This document shows, in pieces, positions 19,103-27,397 of a DNA stretch of 64,000 nucleotides. Made by a program: the position numbers and the translations under genes. The DNA lies in NCBI GenBank assembly GCA_964436045.1, contig CAYTBN010000034.1:1-64000 (forward strand). The letters run 5' to 3'. The DNA comes from CAYTBN01 sp964436045 (lineage in GTDB: Bacteria > Myxococcota_A > UBA796 > UBA9615 > CAYRNR01). The notes below the pieces were generated by a model that was not told the origin of the DNA, did not search any database, and worked only from the letters and a program-made list of their open reading frames with translations. Within the stretch, counting starts at the first letter, position 1. Each line of letters opens with the position of its first letter.

Positions 19103-21055
19103 TTGACGAAACGCCATCCGTTCGCTCCGACGACGGAGGAGCTGCAGGCGATCCGCAAGGAGGCGATGGATTTCGCCGGGATCGCGATCTACCGGTTCCG
19201 GCTGGACGGAACGATCCTGTTCATCGACGGCGGCACCGTGCGGCTCCTGGACCTGGAGGGCGAGATCGACGATCCGTCCGACCTGGTCGGCCGGGATATC
19301 GGCACGTTGTTCGAGTACATCGCCGAGCCCCGCTCGTTCCGCGACGAGGTGCTGCGCAACGGTCAGGTGCACGGCTTCGAGTACACTTACCGGACGCTCA
19401 AGGGTGAGCAGCGCTGGGTCAATCACGACGCGTTCGTGGTCGAGGATCCACAGACCGGTGAGCAGGCGATCCAGGTCATCTGCCACGACATCACCACACG
19501 CCGCCGGGCCGTCGAGGCGCTGGAGCGCGGTGAAGTGCGGACTCGCGCACTGTTGTCTGCCATCCCGGACATGATGTTCCGGCTCGATCGCGAGGGGACC
19601 TTCCTGGACTTCTTCGCGCACCAGGAGGCCGACCTGTATGCCCCCCCGGAACAGATCGTCGGCGGCAACATCCGCGACCTGCTGCCCATCAACACGGCCG
19701 AGCGGAGTCTGGCCTGCATACATCAGACGCTGGCCACCGGGGAACCGGTCGCGCTGGAATACACCCTGGAGATGGGAGGTGAGACCCGCCACTTCGAGAC
19801 CCGGCACGTACGCGCGGGTGACGACGAGTGCGTGGCCATCGTGCGGAACATGACCGAGCTCCAGCAGGCCCACCAGGAGCGCTTGCGTTTCGAGGTGGCG
19901 GTGCAACAGGCACAGAAGCTCGAGAGCCTGGGATTGCTGGCCGGGGGGATCGCCCACGACTTCAACAACCTGCTGACCGGGATCATCGGCGAGACCGATC
20001 TGCTGATGTCCGGAGTGCCAGCCGGGACCGCGACCCACGAGCGGCTGGAGCGGATCCAGCAGACCGCGCGCCGAGCGGCCGAGCTGACCGGCGCGCTGCT
20101 CGCATACACGGGCCGCACCAACCTCGAGCGGCGGGTTCTGGACCTTTCGGCGCTGTCAGCCGACATGATCCGCCTGCTGGAGACCGTGGTCGGCCGCCGC
20201 GCCGCCCTGCGTATGCAGCCAGCCCACGATCCGGTCAAGGTCGAGGTCGACGCCACCCAGCTGCGGCAGGTGGTCATGAACCTGGTCACCAACGCCGCCG
20301 ACGCCTGCGGCGGCGACAGGGATGCGGTGATCGTGGTCGCCACCGGCGTGATGGAAGTGGAGGATCTCGACCTGGCGTCCATGGTCGGGGGAGACGAGCT
20401 GGCGGTTGGCGACTACGCCTACCTGGAGGTGCGGGACTCGGGAGCTGGCATGGACCCGGAGACCGTGCCGCAGGTCTTCGATCCTTTCTTCACCAGCAAG
20501 GACTCCGGCAGGGGACTGGGGCTGGCGACGGTGCTCGGCATCGTGCGCGCTCACGGAGGGGCCATCGATCTGCGGACGGATCCGGACCACGGTTCCTCCT
20601 TCCGCGTGATCCTGCCTCTCAGCGAGGCACCGCTGGCTCCAGCCGAAGAGGCCTCGATGTCCTTCCGGATGCCCATGGGCATCGTGGGCAAGACCGTGCT
20701 GATCGTGGATGACGAGGAGGCGGTGCGGGCGGTGACCCGCGCCGCGCTCGAGCGAGAGGGCGCGCTGGTGGAGGAGGCCGTCGACGGCGAGATGGCGGTC
20801 GAGATCCTCACGCAGAACCCCGATGACATCGACCTCGTCCTGCTGGACGTGACCATGCCCGGCATGTCGGGCTTCGAGACCCTCGATACCCTGCGGTTGT
20901 TGAACGCCGACGTGCCGGTGGTGATGATCAGCGGCTACATGGAGCCCGGAGTCTCACTCGAGATCCGGGGGACCGAGGGCGTGCGATTCCTTCACAAGCC
21001 CTTCCGGATCGACGACCTGCTCGAGAACATCGCCAAGGCGCTGCACAAGGGCTAG
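19103..21055 (+). CDS. Hybrid sensor histidine kinase (PAS-PAS-HisKA-HATPase-REC)
   Basis: 650 residues, no membrane segment, so cytosolic sensing. Two PAS domains occupy residues ~15-140 and ~145-260. HisKA follows with phospho-acceptor His285 (GGIAHDFNNLL). The ATPase has the N box (QVVMNLVTNAADA), G1 (DSGAGMDPE), F box (FDPFFTSK) and G2 (GRGLGLATV). A C-terminal receiver has paired acids in IVDDEEAV, phospho-acceptor Asp582 (LLDVTMPGM) and Lys in HKPF. The TTG start at 19103 has a strong GAAGGAGGG upstream. TAGGAT at 19064-19069 could be its -10. No response regulator with an output domain is adjacent, so its partner is unknown. Stops overlap convergently with the deformylase gene (CTAG). 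Confidence 0.9.
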   Translation: MTKRHPFAPTTEELQAIRKEAMDFAGIAIYRFRLDGTILFIDGGTVRLLDLEGEIDDPSDLVGRDIGTLFEYIAEPRSFRDEVLRNGQVHGFEYTYRTLKGEQRWVNHDAFVVEDPQTGEQAIQVICHDITTRRRAVEALERGEVRTRALLSAIPDMMFRLDREGTFLDFFAHQEADLYAPPEQIVGGNIRDLLPINTAERSLACIHQTLATGEPVALEYTLEMGGETRHFETRHVRAGDDECVAIVRNMTELQQAHQERLRFEVAVQQAQKLESLGLLAGGIAHDFNNLLTGIIGETDLLMSGVPAGTATHERLERIQQTARRAAELTGALLAYTGRTNLERRVLDLSALSADMIRLLETVVGRRAALRMQPAHDPVKVEVDATQLRQVVMNLVTNAADACGGDRDAVIVVATGVMEVEDLDLASMVGGDELAVGDYAYLEVRDSGAGMDPETVPQVFDPFFTSKDSGRGLGLATVLGIVRAHGGAIDLRTDPDHGSSFRVILPLSEAPLAPAEEASMSFRMPMGIVGKTVLIVDDEEAVRAVTRAALEREGALVEEAVDGEMAVEILTQNPDDIDLVLLDVTMPGMSGFETLDTLRLLNADVPVVMISGYMEPGVSLEIRGTEGVRFLHKPFRIDDLLENIAKALHKG

Positions 21056-21726
21056 TCCTCGGTCGCGTTCGCTTCCTCGCGCAGGCGCTTGATCTCCAGG
21101 TACTCCTCGCGGCTCACGAAATCGTCCGAATCGGCCCGATCGGTGAACAGGATCCCTTCCAGGTGATCCAGCTCGTGCTGGAGGATCACGGCGGTGAATC
21201 CCTCGACGGTCTCGGTGATCAGCTCGCCGTCCAGGGCCTGGAAGCGCAGCTCGATCGAGATCGCGCGGTCCACCAGGCTGTAGATGTCGCACACCGACAG
21301 GCAGCCCTCCCAGCCCTCCTCCGTCTTGTCGCTCAGCGCCAGCACCTCGGGGTTCACGAAAGCCTCGAACGGGTGCCCCTCCAGGTCGAAGCGCTGGGCC
21401 CAGAGCAAGGCGCGGGGGATGCCCACCTGTACGGCCGCGATGCCGACGCCGTCTGCCTCGAGGACCGTGGCCAGCATCCGATCGGCCAGGTGACCCGTGG
21501 CTGGATCGGCCAGGTCCAGGGGGCGGGCGGGTGTCCGCAACAGCCGATCTCCGGCGGGGCTGTCGTCCAGGACCAGCGCCATCGGCTCGTCCGCCGGGAG
21601 GGACACGATCAGGTATCGCTCCGTGGGGTCGAGGACGGTGGTTCCGCGGCGGTGCGCCGTGCACCCGGTGGCGGCCAGGAGGACCAGGGTCAGTATGGCC
21701 GCGAGGGGGCGTACTGATCGCGTCAT
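21052..21726 (-). CDS. Peptide deformylase-like lipoprotein
   Basis: 224 residues. All three deformylase motifs are intact: GVGIAAVQ (93-100), EGCLS (140-144, metal ligand Cys142) and HELDH (184-188, two His ligands and the catalytic Glu). It differs from the housekeeping enzyme by an N-terminal signal peptide (MTRSVRPLAAILTLVLLA) ending in the lipobox-like ATGC, which predicts export and lipid anchoring. Formyl-Met removal is cytosolic, so an exported copy would act on something else or not at all. The ATG at 21726 has GGAG five bases upstream. The gene stands alone, without fmt or def neighbours. Confidence 0.8.
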   Translation of the reverse strand: MTRSVRPLAAILTLVLLAATGCTAHRRGTTVLDPTERYLIVSLPADEPMALVLDDSPAGDRLLRTPARPLDLADPATGHLADRMLATVLEADGVGIAAVQVGIPRALLWAQRFDLEGHPFEAFVNPEVLALSDKTEEGWEGCLSVCDIYSLVDRAISIELRFQALDGELITETVEGFTAVILQHELDHLEGILFTDRADSDDFVSREEYLEIKRLREEANATED

Positions 21727-21823
21727 CGGAACTCCGCGGCGAGGGGTGGCGTTCACGGTCCAGGACCTCGCCCAGCACCGGCACGAATACCACGTTGCCA
21801 CAGCGGGTGCCGGGTCCCGATAG

Positions 21824-21851
21824 TTGACGATCGTCCGCACGCGGTTACACT
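21824..21851 (+). promoter_or_regulatory. Sigma-70-like promoter TTGACG-16-TACACT
   Basis: TTGACG (21824-21829), 16 bases, TACACT (21846-21851), 21 bases before the ATG at 21873. It is the best -35/-10 pair found in the window and lies inside the divergent gap after the deformylase start. Confidence 0.55.
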
Positions 21852-21872
21852 TCCCTACAGGTACCCCCCAAT

Positions 21873-22190
21873 ATGAAACGGACCTACCTGTTCGAGGGCT
21901 CGATGGACGAGGCACGTGCCCGCGTCGATGACGCGATGGCGCGCCAGGCCGGTCGTTTCCCCCGCTTCCGGCCCCGCTACGACTGGATCGGTCCCTACCG
22001 CGCTCGAGCCACCTTCCATCTGCCGTTCCTCGACCGGGACCACGCCGTCGACCTGACGATCCAGCGAGACCGGATCCTGGTCCAATCCCGTTTGCCGCGG
22101 CTGCTCAACGCATTCGTGCCGCGGATCTTCGCCGTGCTGGACAGGCACGCCCGGGCCACCCTCGACGGAATGTTACGCGGAGCGATCTGA
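21873..22190 (+). CDS. Small cytosolic protein, PHA-system-like (uncertain)
   Basis: 105 residues rich in Arg and aromatic residues, no signal peptide. The pattern (a helix with GSMDEARARVDDAM, a beta-rich centre with IQRDRILVQSRLP, and a final helix DRHARATLDGML) resembles the small polyhydroxyalkanoic-acid-system family, but the match is weak and from memory. It is first after a good promoter and precedes the SH3-like gene in the same direction. I do not assign a function. Confidence 0.5.
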   Translation: MKRTYLFEGSMDEARARVDDAMARQAGRFPRFRPRYDWIGPYRARATFHLPFLDRDHAVDLTIQRDRILVQSRLPRLLNAFVPRIFAVLDRHARATLDGMLRGAI

Positions 22191-22266
22191 CGGCGCGGGC
22201 TGGCGTTCTGGGGTCCGCTCGGTGCAAGGTTGTAGGCCGACACCCGCCCCGGACGGAGGTACAGCG

Positions 22267-22866
22267 ATGGCGAGCGGAGGCAAGAAGGCGGCGATCGGCA
22301 TAGGCGTCGGCTGTCTGCTACTGGTCTGCTGCGGCGCGCCGTCGGCGTACGGCATCTACTACTGGCTGGCGCTGCAGAACGCCCGCGAGCAGGCCGAACT
22401 CCTCGCAGGCGGCTCGCTCGGCGGCGATTTGGTGGAGCTCGGCGAGCTCTCCGCGGTCAGCTGGGGGCAGATCACCCTGGCCCAGGACCCGACCAGCATC
22501 CACGAGTCCAACACCACCTCGTCGACGGTCCTCGAGAGCCGTGAGCGGGGCACGCTGGTCGACTATTACGGCCTGGACACCAGCGCGAGCTTCTTCAAGG
22601 TCCAGACCACCGCCGGCGCCGACGGCTTCGTGCTGATGACCCACGCCGAGATGGGGGTCGCCCAGACCGAGAAGCTGCGGGTGGTGGCCGATGTGGGCTT
22701 CATCTACGAGTCCGACATCGAGGACGCGGCGATGCTCGAGGCGCGGCGCAAGGGGGACGAGCTGGAGTGGTTCGGCTACTCGTCCAGCGCCGACTTCTAC
22801 AAGGTCCAGACCACCACCGGTATCGACGGCTACATGCCCACGGTCGATGCCATGATCATCGAATAG
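22267..22866 (+). CDS. Membrane-anchored protein with two SH3-like repeats
   Basis: 199 residues. An N-terminal hydrophobic helix (about 8-38) acts as signal anchor and contains VCCG. Two repeats of ~55 residues follow, each with the pattern I(H/Y)ES...(L/M)E(S/A)R...G..(L/V)(D/E)..G...S.(S/D)F(F/Y)KVQTT.G.DG(F/Y), typical of bacterial SH3 domains that bind peptidoglycan or peptides. The ATG at 22267 has GGAGG upstream. It lies 18 bases before the large membrane protein gene, probably one operon. Confidence 0.65.
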   Translation: MASGGKKAAIGIGVGCLLLVCCGAPSAYGIYYWLALQNAREQAELLAGGSLGGDLVELGELSAVSWGQITLAQDPTSIHESNTTSSTVLESRERGTLVDYYGLDTSASFFKVQTTAGADGFVLMTHAEMGVAQTEKLRVVADVGFIYESDIEDAAMLEARRKGDELEWFGYSSSADFYKVQTTTGIDGYMPTVDAMIIE

Positions 22867-22884
22867 TCCCCGCGCGGGAGCCAC

Positions 22885-25200
22885 GTGAGGGCGCTGCCCT
22901 ACGCGGTACTGGTCGGATTGGCCGGGTCCCTGGGGCCCAGCCTGTGGCTGCCCGCGGCCGTCGTCTGCGGGGCGGCATTCACCTATTTCGAACTCCGTTG
23001 CCGGGGGCGCTGGCGCCACCCCGCCGGCTGGGGTGTGGCGGCGGCACTGCTGATCCCCACCGTGGAGCTGGTGGCGAGGTCGCGGAGTGAGCTGCTGGTG
23101 TTGCCCGCCGGGATCGCGATCGCGCTGATCGGGGCGGGTAGCCTCGCTGGCCGCCGGTCCGGGGGGCGGCGCCGTCGCCATTCGCTGGGGGTGGCGGCGC
23201 TCTACCTGGCCCTGTGTCTGGGGCTGCTGTCGATCCTGCGCGGGCCGCTGCGGATCCCGCCCCCCGACGACGACCTGCTGGCGGCGCTCGTACCACCGCC
23301 CGCCGCGCCCGGGATCGACGCCGCCGGGCGGTCGGCGGCGGTGATGTGGGTCGAGCAGACCCTGGACCGCTGGGCCCGGGGCGACGGCGGGTGCACGGCG
23401 GCGGATCCCAACCTGCCCTCGCCGACCTATCGGGAGGCCCACGTCAGCTTGTGGCTGGACGACGAGCGGATGATCCGGGGACGGAGCGGGAGCGGGCGGC
23501 TCGGTGAGGATCTCTGCCAGGCCACGCTGGCGGCGCTGGAAGGGGCGGCGGACCCGGGGCGTTGGGCCGCGGGGTTGGAGCGGGTGAGGATCCAGCTCGA
23601 CCTGAGCGGTCCGGCCGCAGCGGTGCGCAGGCGACCGGCCCGGGTCGCCCTGGCGGCGTTGCTGCGGGTCGGGACAGGCCAGGTGGAGCGGGGTGCAGAC
23701 GTGGGGGGGCGGCTGGCCGACCTGGTGTACGAGATCGAACCCGGGATCGACGGCATCGAGATGCAGCTGGACGGAGACCGGGGGCTGACCCTGCCGGCCG
23801 ATCCGGTTCTGCGGGGGTGGCTGACTCCCCGGGTCTGGGGGCGGGCGGAGAAGGTCGAGCGGTTGCTGATCCACGCGGCGCGGGACATGCGACGGGGTCC
23901 GGGGACCTGGCGCGAGCCGGAGGCCCGGATCCTGCGCTTCCGGACTGCGTCGTTTGGGCGGCCGGTTCCGGGCGGGCAGGTGGTACCGCTGGTCCGGGGT
24001 AACGTCGCGGTCGAGGTTGCGGACGCCGACGAGCTGCTCGGCGGGGCCGGCCGTGCTGCGGAGTGGCTGGTGGCCGCGGTGGCGGTCGACGGAACCCTGG
24101 ACTACGAGCGCTTTCCCAACACCAGGAGCGGCAGCGACGAGTACAACGCCGTGCGCCACGCCGGCTGCGTGGTCGGCCTGTACCGGATGGCGCGGTTGGC
24201 GGCACGGACGCCGGACGCGGGCCTGTTGCCGCCCGACGTCTACGCGGACGCCGGCTGGCGCGCCGAGAACTGGAGTCTTGCGCGGCTGCACGAGCCCGAA
24301 GCGGCCCCCGATCCGCGGCTCCGGGCGGTGGTATTCGGGCGGCGCGGCGCCACCGCCGGGGCGGCGGCGTTCGCGATCCTGGCGATCCTGGAGCGTCCGC
24401 CCGGCGTCTCGACCGGACCCGCCGCCGACTCCCTGGACAACGGCCGGCTGGAGGGGCTGGGCCGCTTCGTGCAGGCGATGATCGATCCCGACGGCAGAGT
24501 GTTCGAGACCTGGGACGACGCCCGGGCGAGCGAGCGGGTCACGGGGATCGCCCACCCGTACTTCCCAGGGCTGGTGGTGCTGTCGCTGGCCGAGCTGTAC
24601 GGGTCCACTGGCGACCAGCGCTGGCTGGACGCGGCCCGTGAGGTCGCCGACTTCGAACTGGATCGCTACCGCACCGAGCGACCGCCGCCGGGCCACTGGA
24701 CCATCCAGGGCTACTGGGAGCTATACCGGCTGACGGGCGACGAGCGCTACGCCCGCGCCAACCTGGAACTGGGCGACCACTTCGTCGCCGAGCAGTACCC
24801 CCCCCACGATCCTCCGTTTCCGGACTACCGGGGCGCCTTCCATCGGGGGGACGACGTGCCCCGCACGATCCGCGCGGCCTCCCGCTGCGAGGCCCTGGGC
24901 GCGGTGGTGGACTCGGCGCGGGCCCTGGGCGAGGACGCCACCGTGTACGAGGACGCCCTGCTGGCAGCGGGCCGGCACCTGCTAGAGAACCAGTACCGGC
25001 CGGAGAATCGCTACTACCTGCCGGCCAGCGAGCGGGTGGTCGGGGCGGTGCGGCTGGGGCTGGTGGACAACCACTGCCGCGTGGACGGCAACAAGCATGC
25101 GATGCTGGGGCTGGTGCAGGCCTGGCGGGTGGCCCGGCGGCGCGCGGGTGGCGCCGAGCTGACGCCGTGGCCGGAGACGCCGCAGCGGGATGGACCCTGA
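22885..25200 (+). CDS. Membrane protein with AMMECR1-like domain and alpha-barrel C-terminus
   Basis: 771 residues. Residues 1-125 hold about four membrane helices. Residues ~186-356 resemble a degenerate AMMECR1 domain: HVSLWLDDERMIRGRSG where the family has xVTLxxxxxLRGCIG (the Cys is replaced), then GIDGIEMQL and TLPADPVLRGWLTPRVW, matching the family's G-hGl and LLPqV stretches. Residues ~390-750 form repeated helices like those of alpha/alpha-barrel enzymes (SDEYNAVRHAGCVVGLYRMA, GHWTIQGYWELYRLTGDERY). The AMMECR1 call is moderate, the barrel call structural only. GTG start at 22885. The stop overlaps the first radical-SAM gene by 11 bases. AMMECR1 proteins are often linked to radical-SAM proteins, which fits the context. 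Confidence 0.55.
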   Translation: MRALPYAVLVGLAGSLGPSLWLPAAVVCGAAFTYFELRCRGRWRHPAGWGVAAALLIPTVELVARSRSELLVLPAGIAIALIGAGSLAGRRSGGRRRRHSLGVAALYLALCLGLLSILRGPLRIPPPDDDLLAALVPPPAAPGIDAAGRSAAVMWVEQTLDRWARGDGGCTAADPNLPSPTYREAHVSLWLDDERMIRGRSGSGRLGEDLCQATLAALEGAADPGRWAAGLERVRIQLDLSGPAAAVRRRPARVALAALLRVGTGQVERGADVGGRLADLVYEIEPGIDGIEMQLDGDRGLTLPADPVLRGWLTPRVWGRAEKVERLLIHAARDMRRGPGTWREPEARILRFRTASFGRPVPGGQVVPLVRGNVAVEVADADELLGGAGRAAEWLVAAVAVDGTLDYERFPNTRSGSDEYNAVRHAGCVVGLYRMARLAARTPDAGLLPPDVYADAGWRAENWSLARLHEPEAAPDPRLRAVVFGRRGATAGAAAFAILAILERPPGVSTGPAADSLDNGRLEGLGRFVQAMIDPDGRVFETWDDARASERVTGIAHPYFPGLVVLSLAELYGSTGDQRWLDAAREVADFELDRYRTERPPPGHWTIQGYWELYRLTGDERYARANLELGDHFVAEQYPPHDPPFPDYRGAFHRGDDVPRTIRAASRCEALGAVVDSARALGEDATVYEDALLAAGRHLLENQYRPENRYYLPASERVVGAVRLGLVDNHCRVDGNKHAMLGLVQAWRVARRRAGGAELTPWPETPQRDGP

Positions 25201-26329
25201 CGTGCCCCAACGACCCTCCCCGAGCGACCCAGCCCCAGCCGCGGGTCCGGGGCGACCACCGCCCGCCCGGGCGATCCTGGAGCTGACCTACCGCTGCGAC
25301 CTGCGCTGCGCCCACTGCCTGGTGGACGCGGGCGCTGGAGGTGGAGACGAGCTTTCCCGCGAGGGGATGCTCGACGCGGTGGACCAGCTGGCGGCGCTGG
25401 GCGTCCGGGTCGTGACGGTCACGGGGGGCGAGCCCCTCTTGCGGCGGGACTGGCTCGACGTGGCCACGCGGATCCGCGAGCGGGGGATGGTGTTCCGCCT
25501 GTCCACCAACGGGCACCTGCTGGACGCCGCCGTGTTGACCAAGCTCGAGGAGATCGGGACCCAGCGGGTGGTGGTGAGCGTCGATGGGACGCGGGCGAGT
25601 CACGACCAGGTGCGCAGCGGACTTGGGCGTCGGGGGCGGGACTCGTCCTTCGACCTGGTGATGGCCTGCCTGGACCGGCTGCGGGGGTCGGAGGTGGTGA
25701 GCTCGGTGATCACGGCGGTGACGCGGCTGAATTTGGACCAGCTGCCAGCGATCCAGGCGATGCTGAAGCAGCGGGGGGTGCAGCGCTGGACCGTCCAGCT
25801 GGCCCACGCCAGCGGCCGGCTGCGCTCCCCGGGCTCCGATGGCGCGCCGTCATCGCTGCTGCTCGTGCCCGGGCAGCTCGAGGAGTTGGTGGCCTTCCTC
25901 GAGGGGGCAGCCGCGGATCCGGTGTTGCCCCCGATCGTGTTCAACTCCATCGGCTACCTGTCCAGGGAGGAGCCGATCATCCGGCCCAGCGGCCGCGACC
26001 GGCCCTATCCGTTCTGGACCGGCTGCCAGTGCGGGATCCGCACCGTGGGCGTCGAGCCCGACGGGGGGGTCAAGGGGTGCGCCAACCAGGTGGGGGATCC
26101 CTTCGTTGTGGGCAACCTGCGCGAGGAGCCGTTGCGGGCGATCTGGGACGACGAGGCGCGCTGGCACTGGCTACGGCCGCGACCGGACCAGATGGGGGGG
26201 GTCTGCGCGGAGTGCAAGCTGGCGCCGGTCTGTGGCGCGGGCTGCACGGCCCTGGCCTACGCCAGCAGCGGTGCCCTGTTCGACAACCCGTTCTGCCTGC
26301 GGGCCGTGCGGCGGGGGGATCATGACTAG
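25190..26329 (+). CDS. Radical SAM / SPASM-domain protein 1
   Basis: 379 residues. The radical-SAM cluster motif is Cys36-x3-Cys40-x2-Cys43 (TYRCDLRCAHC), with the SAM-binding TVTGGEPLLR following. A C-terminal SPASM-like region has many Cys (TGCQCGI, GCANQ, CAECKLAPVCGAGC, FCLR) for auxiliary iron-sulphur clusters. Such enzymes modify peptides or proteins, but no precursor-like small gene is visible nearby. The N-terminus (1-25) is Pro-rich and may be shorter if an inner start is used. It overlaps both the upstream gene (11 bases) and the downstream paralogue (8 bases). Confidence 0.85.
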   Translation: MDPDVPQRPSPSDPAPAAGPGRPPPARAILELTYRCDLRCAHCLVDAGAGGGDELSREGMLDAVDQLAALGVRVVTVTGGEPLLRRDWLDVATRIRERGMVFRLSTNGHLLDAAVLTKLEEIGTQRVVVSVDGTRASHDQVRSGLGRRGRDSSFDLVMACLDRLRGSEVVSSVITAVTRLNLDQLPAIQAMLKQRGVQRWTVQLAHASGRLRSPGSDGAPSSLLLVPGQLEELVAFLEGAAADPVLPPIVFNSIGYLSREEPIIRPSGRDRPYPFWTGCQCGIRTVGVEPDGGVKGCANQVGDPFVVGNLREEPLRAIWDDEARWHWLRPRPDQMGGVCAECKLAPVCGAGCTALAYASSGALFDNPFCLRAVRRGDHD

Positions 26330-27392
26330 CCCGATCCAGCCGCTGGCCGTGCCCGAGCGCTGCTTCTGGGAGCTGACCCGGGCCTGCGATCATCGCTGCC
26401 TTCACTGCCGCTGCCACGGCGGGACCGCCGCCGAGGGTGAGCTGGGACTGGACGAGGCGCTGCGGGTCGCGGCCGAGCTGGTGGCGCTGGGCGTTCGTGC
26501 GGTCGTCCTGACCGGCGGCGAGCCGACCCTCTACCGGGGCTGGGAGCGGGTGGCGCGGGCACTGGCGGACGGCGGCGTGGCGGTGCGGCTATTCACCGGG
26601 GGGCGGAGGCTGGACAAGGAGCTGCTGGCGCGGGCGCGGGACGCGGGCGTCGGGGATCTGGCCATCTCGCTGGACGGCCCGAAGGCCATCCACGACCGGT
26701 TGCGGCCGACCCGGGGGCTGCTGGGCGGTTCTTCCCACGAGGCGGCGTTGGCGGCGATCCGGACGGTGGTGGATGCCGGCCTGCCGCTGCGGGTGGTGAC
26801 CCAGGCCAACCGGCTGAACATGGGCCACCTGGATTCCGTCTACGAGACGGTCCGGGATCTGGGGGTCACCCGCTGGCAGCTGAGCCTGATGCAGGCCACC
26901 GGCCGGGCGCGGAAGCAGCTGGACACGTTGATGCCGCGGCCGGAGGAGCTGGAGCGGATCGTGGCGGTGCTGAAGCGGGCCGCCCGCGAGGGGGTGGTGC
27001 GGGCGCCGATGAACTGCACCGTCGGCTACCTCACCGCCGAGGAGCCCGTGCTGCGGCGCCGCTCCTCGGCCACGCGACTGGTCTGGAACGGGACCCCTGC
27101 CGGGCTGCGGACCCTGGCGATCACAGCCAGCGGGGGCGTGGTCGGCTGCACCTGCCTGCCCGACGAGTTTGTCACCGCCTCGGTCCGCGATCGCTCGCTG
27201 GCGGACACCTGGGCCGACGACAGCTGCTTCCCCTACAGCCGCGGCTGGAGCGAGTCCGTGCTGGCCGGCGCCTGCGCCGACTGCAAGCTGGCCCGGATCT
27301 GCCGTGCCGGCTGCCCGGCAGTGGCGTACGGCGCCACCGCCGCGATCGGGGCCAACCCGTTCTGTCTGCGGGAGGTGCGCCGGGAGGGGTAG
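26322..27392 (+). CDS. Radical SAM / SPASM-domain protein 2
   Basis: 356 residues, a diverged paralogue of the preceding gene. Cluster motif Cys22-x3-Cys26-x2-Cys29 (RACDHRCLHC), LTGGEPTL for SAM, LAISLDGP in the barrel, and a C-terminal Cys set (GCTC, CADCKLARICRAGC, FCLRE) matching its twin almost position by position. The ATG at 26322 overlaps the previous stop. The tandem pair behind the AMMECR1-like protein suggests a joint modification pathway, or a heterodimer (inference). Target unknown. Confidence 0.85.
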   Translation: MTSPIQPLAVPERCFWELTRACDHRCLHCRCHGGTAAEGELGLDEALRVAAELVALGVRAVVLTGGEPTLYRGWERVARALADGGVAVRLFTGGRRLDKELLARARDAGVGDLAISLDGPKAIHDRLRPTRGLLGGSSHEAALAAIRTVVDAGLPLRVVTQANRLNMGHLDSVYETVRDLGVTRWQLSLMQATGRARKQLDTLMPRPEELERIVAVLKRAAREGVVRAPMNCTVGYLTAEEPVLRRRSSATRLVWNGTPAGLRTLAITASGGVVGCTCLPDEFVTASVRDRSLADTWADDSCFPYSRGWSESVLAGACADCKLARICRAGCPAVAYGATAAIGANPFCLREVRREG

Positions 27393-27397
27393 GGTGC

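Noticed and set aside
22318..24696. 792-codon minus-strand frame
   Set aside because: Shadow of the AMMECR1-like membrane protein gene on the opposite strand.
25190..27392. Radical-SAM pair as RiPP maturases
   Set aside because: No precursor peptide gene, peptidase or exporter was found next to the pair; kept only as enzymes of unknown target.
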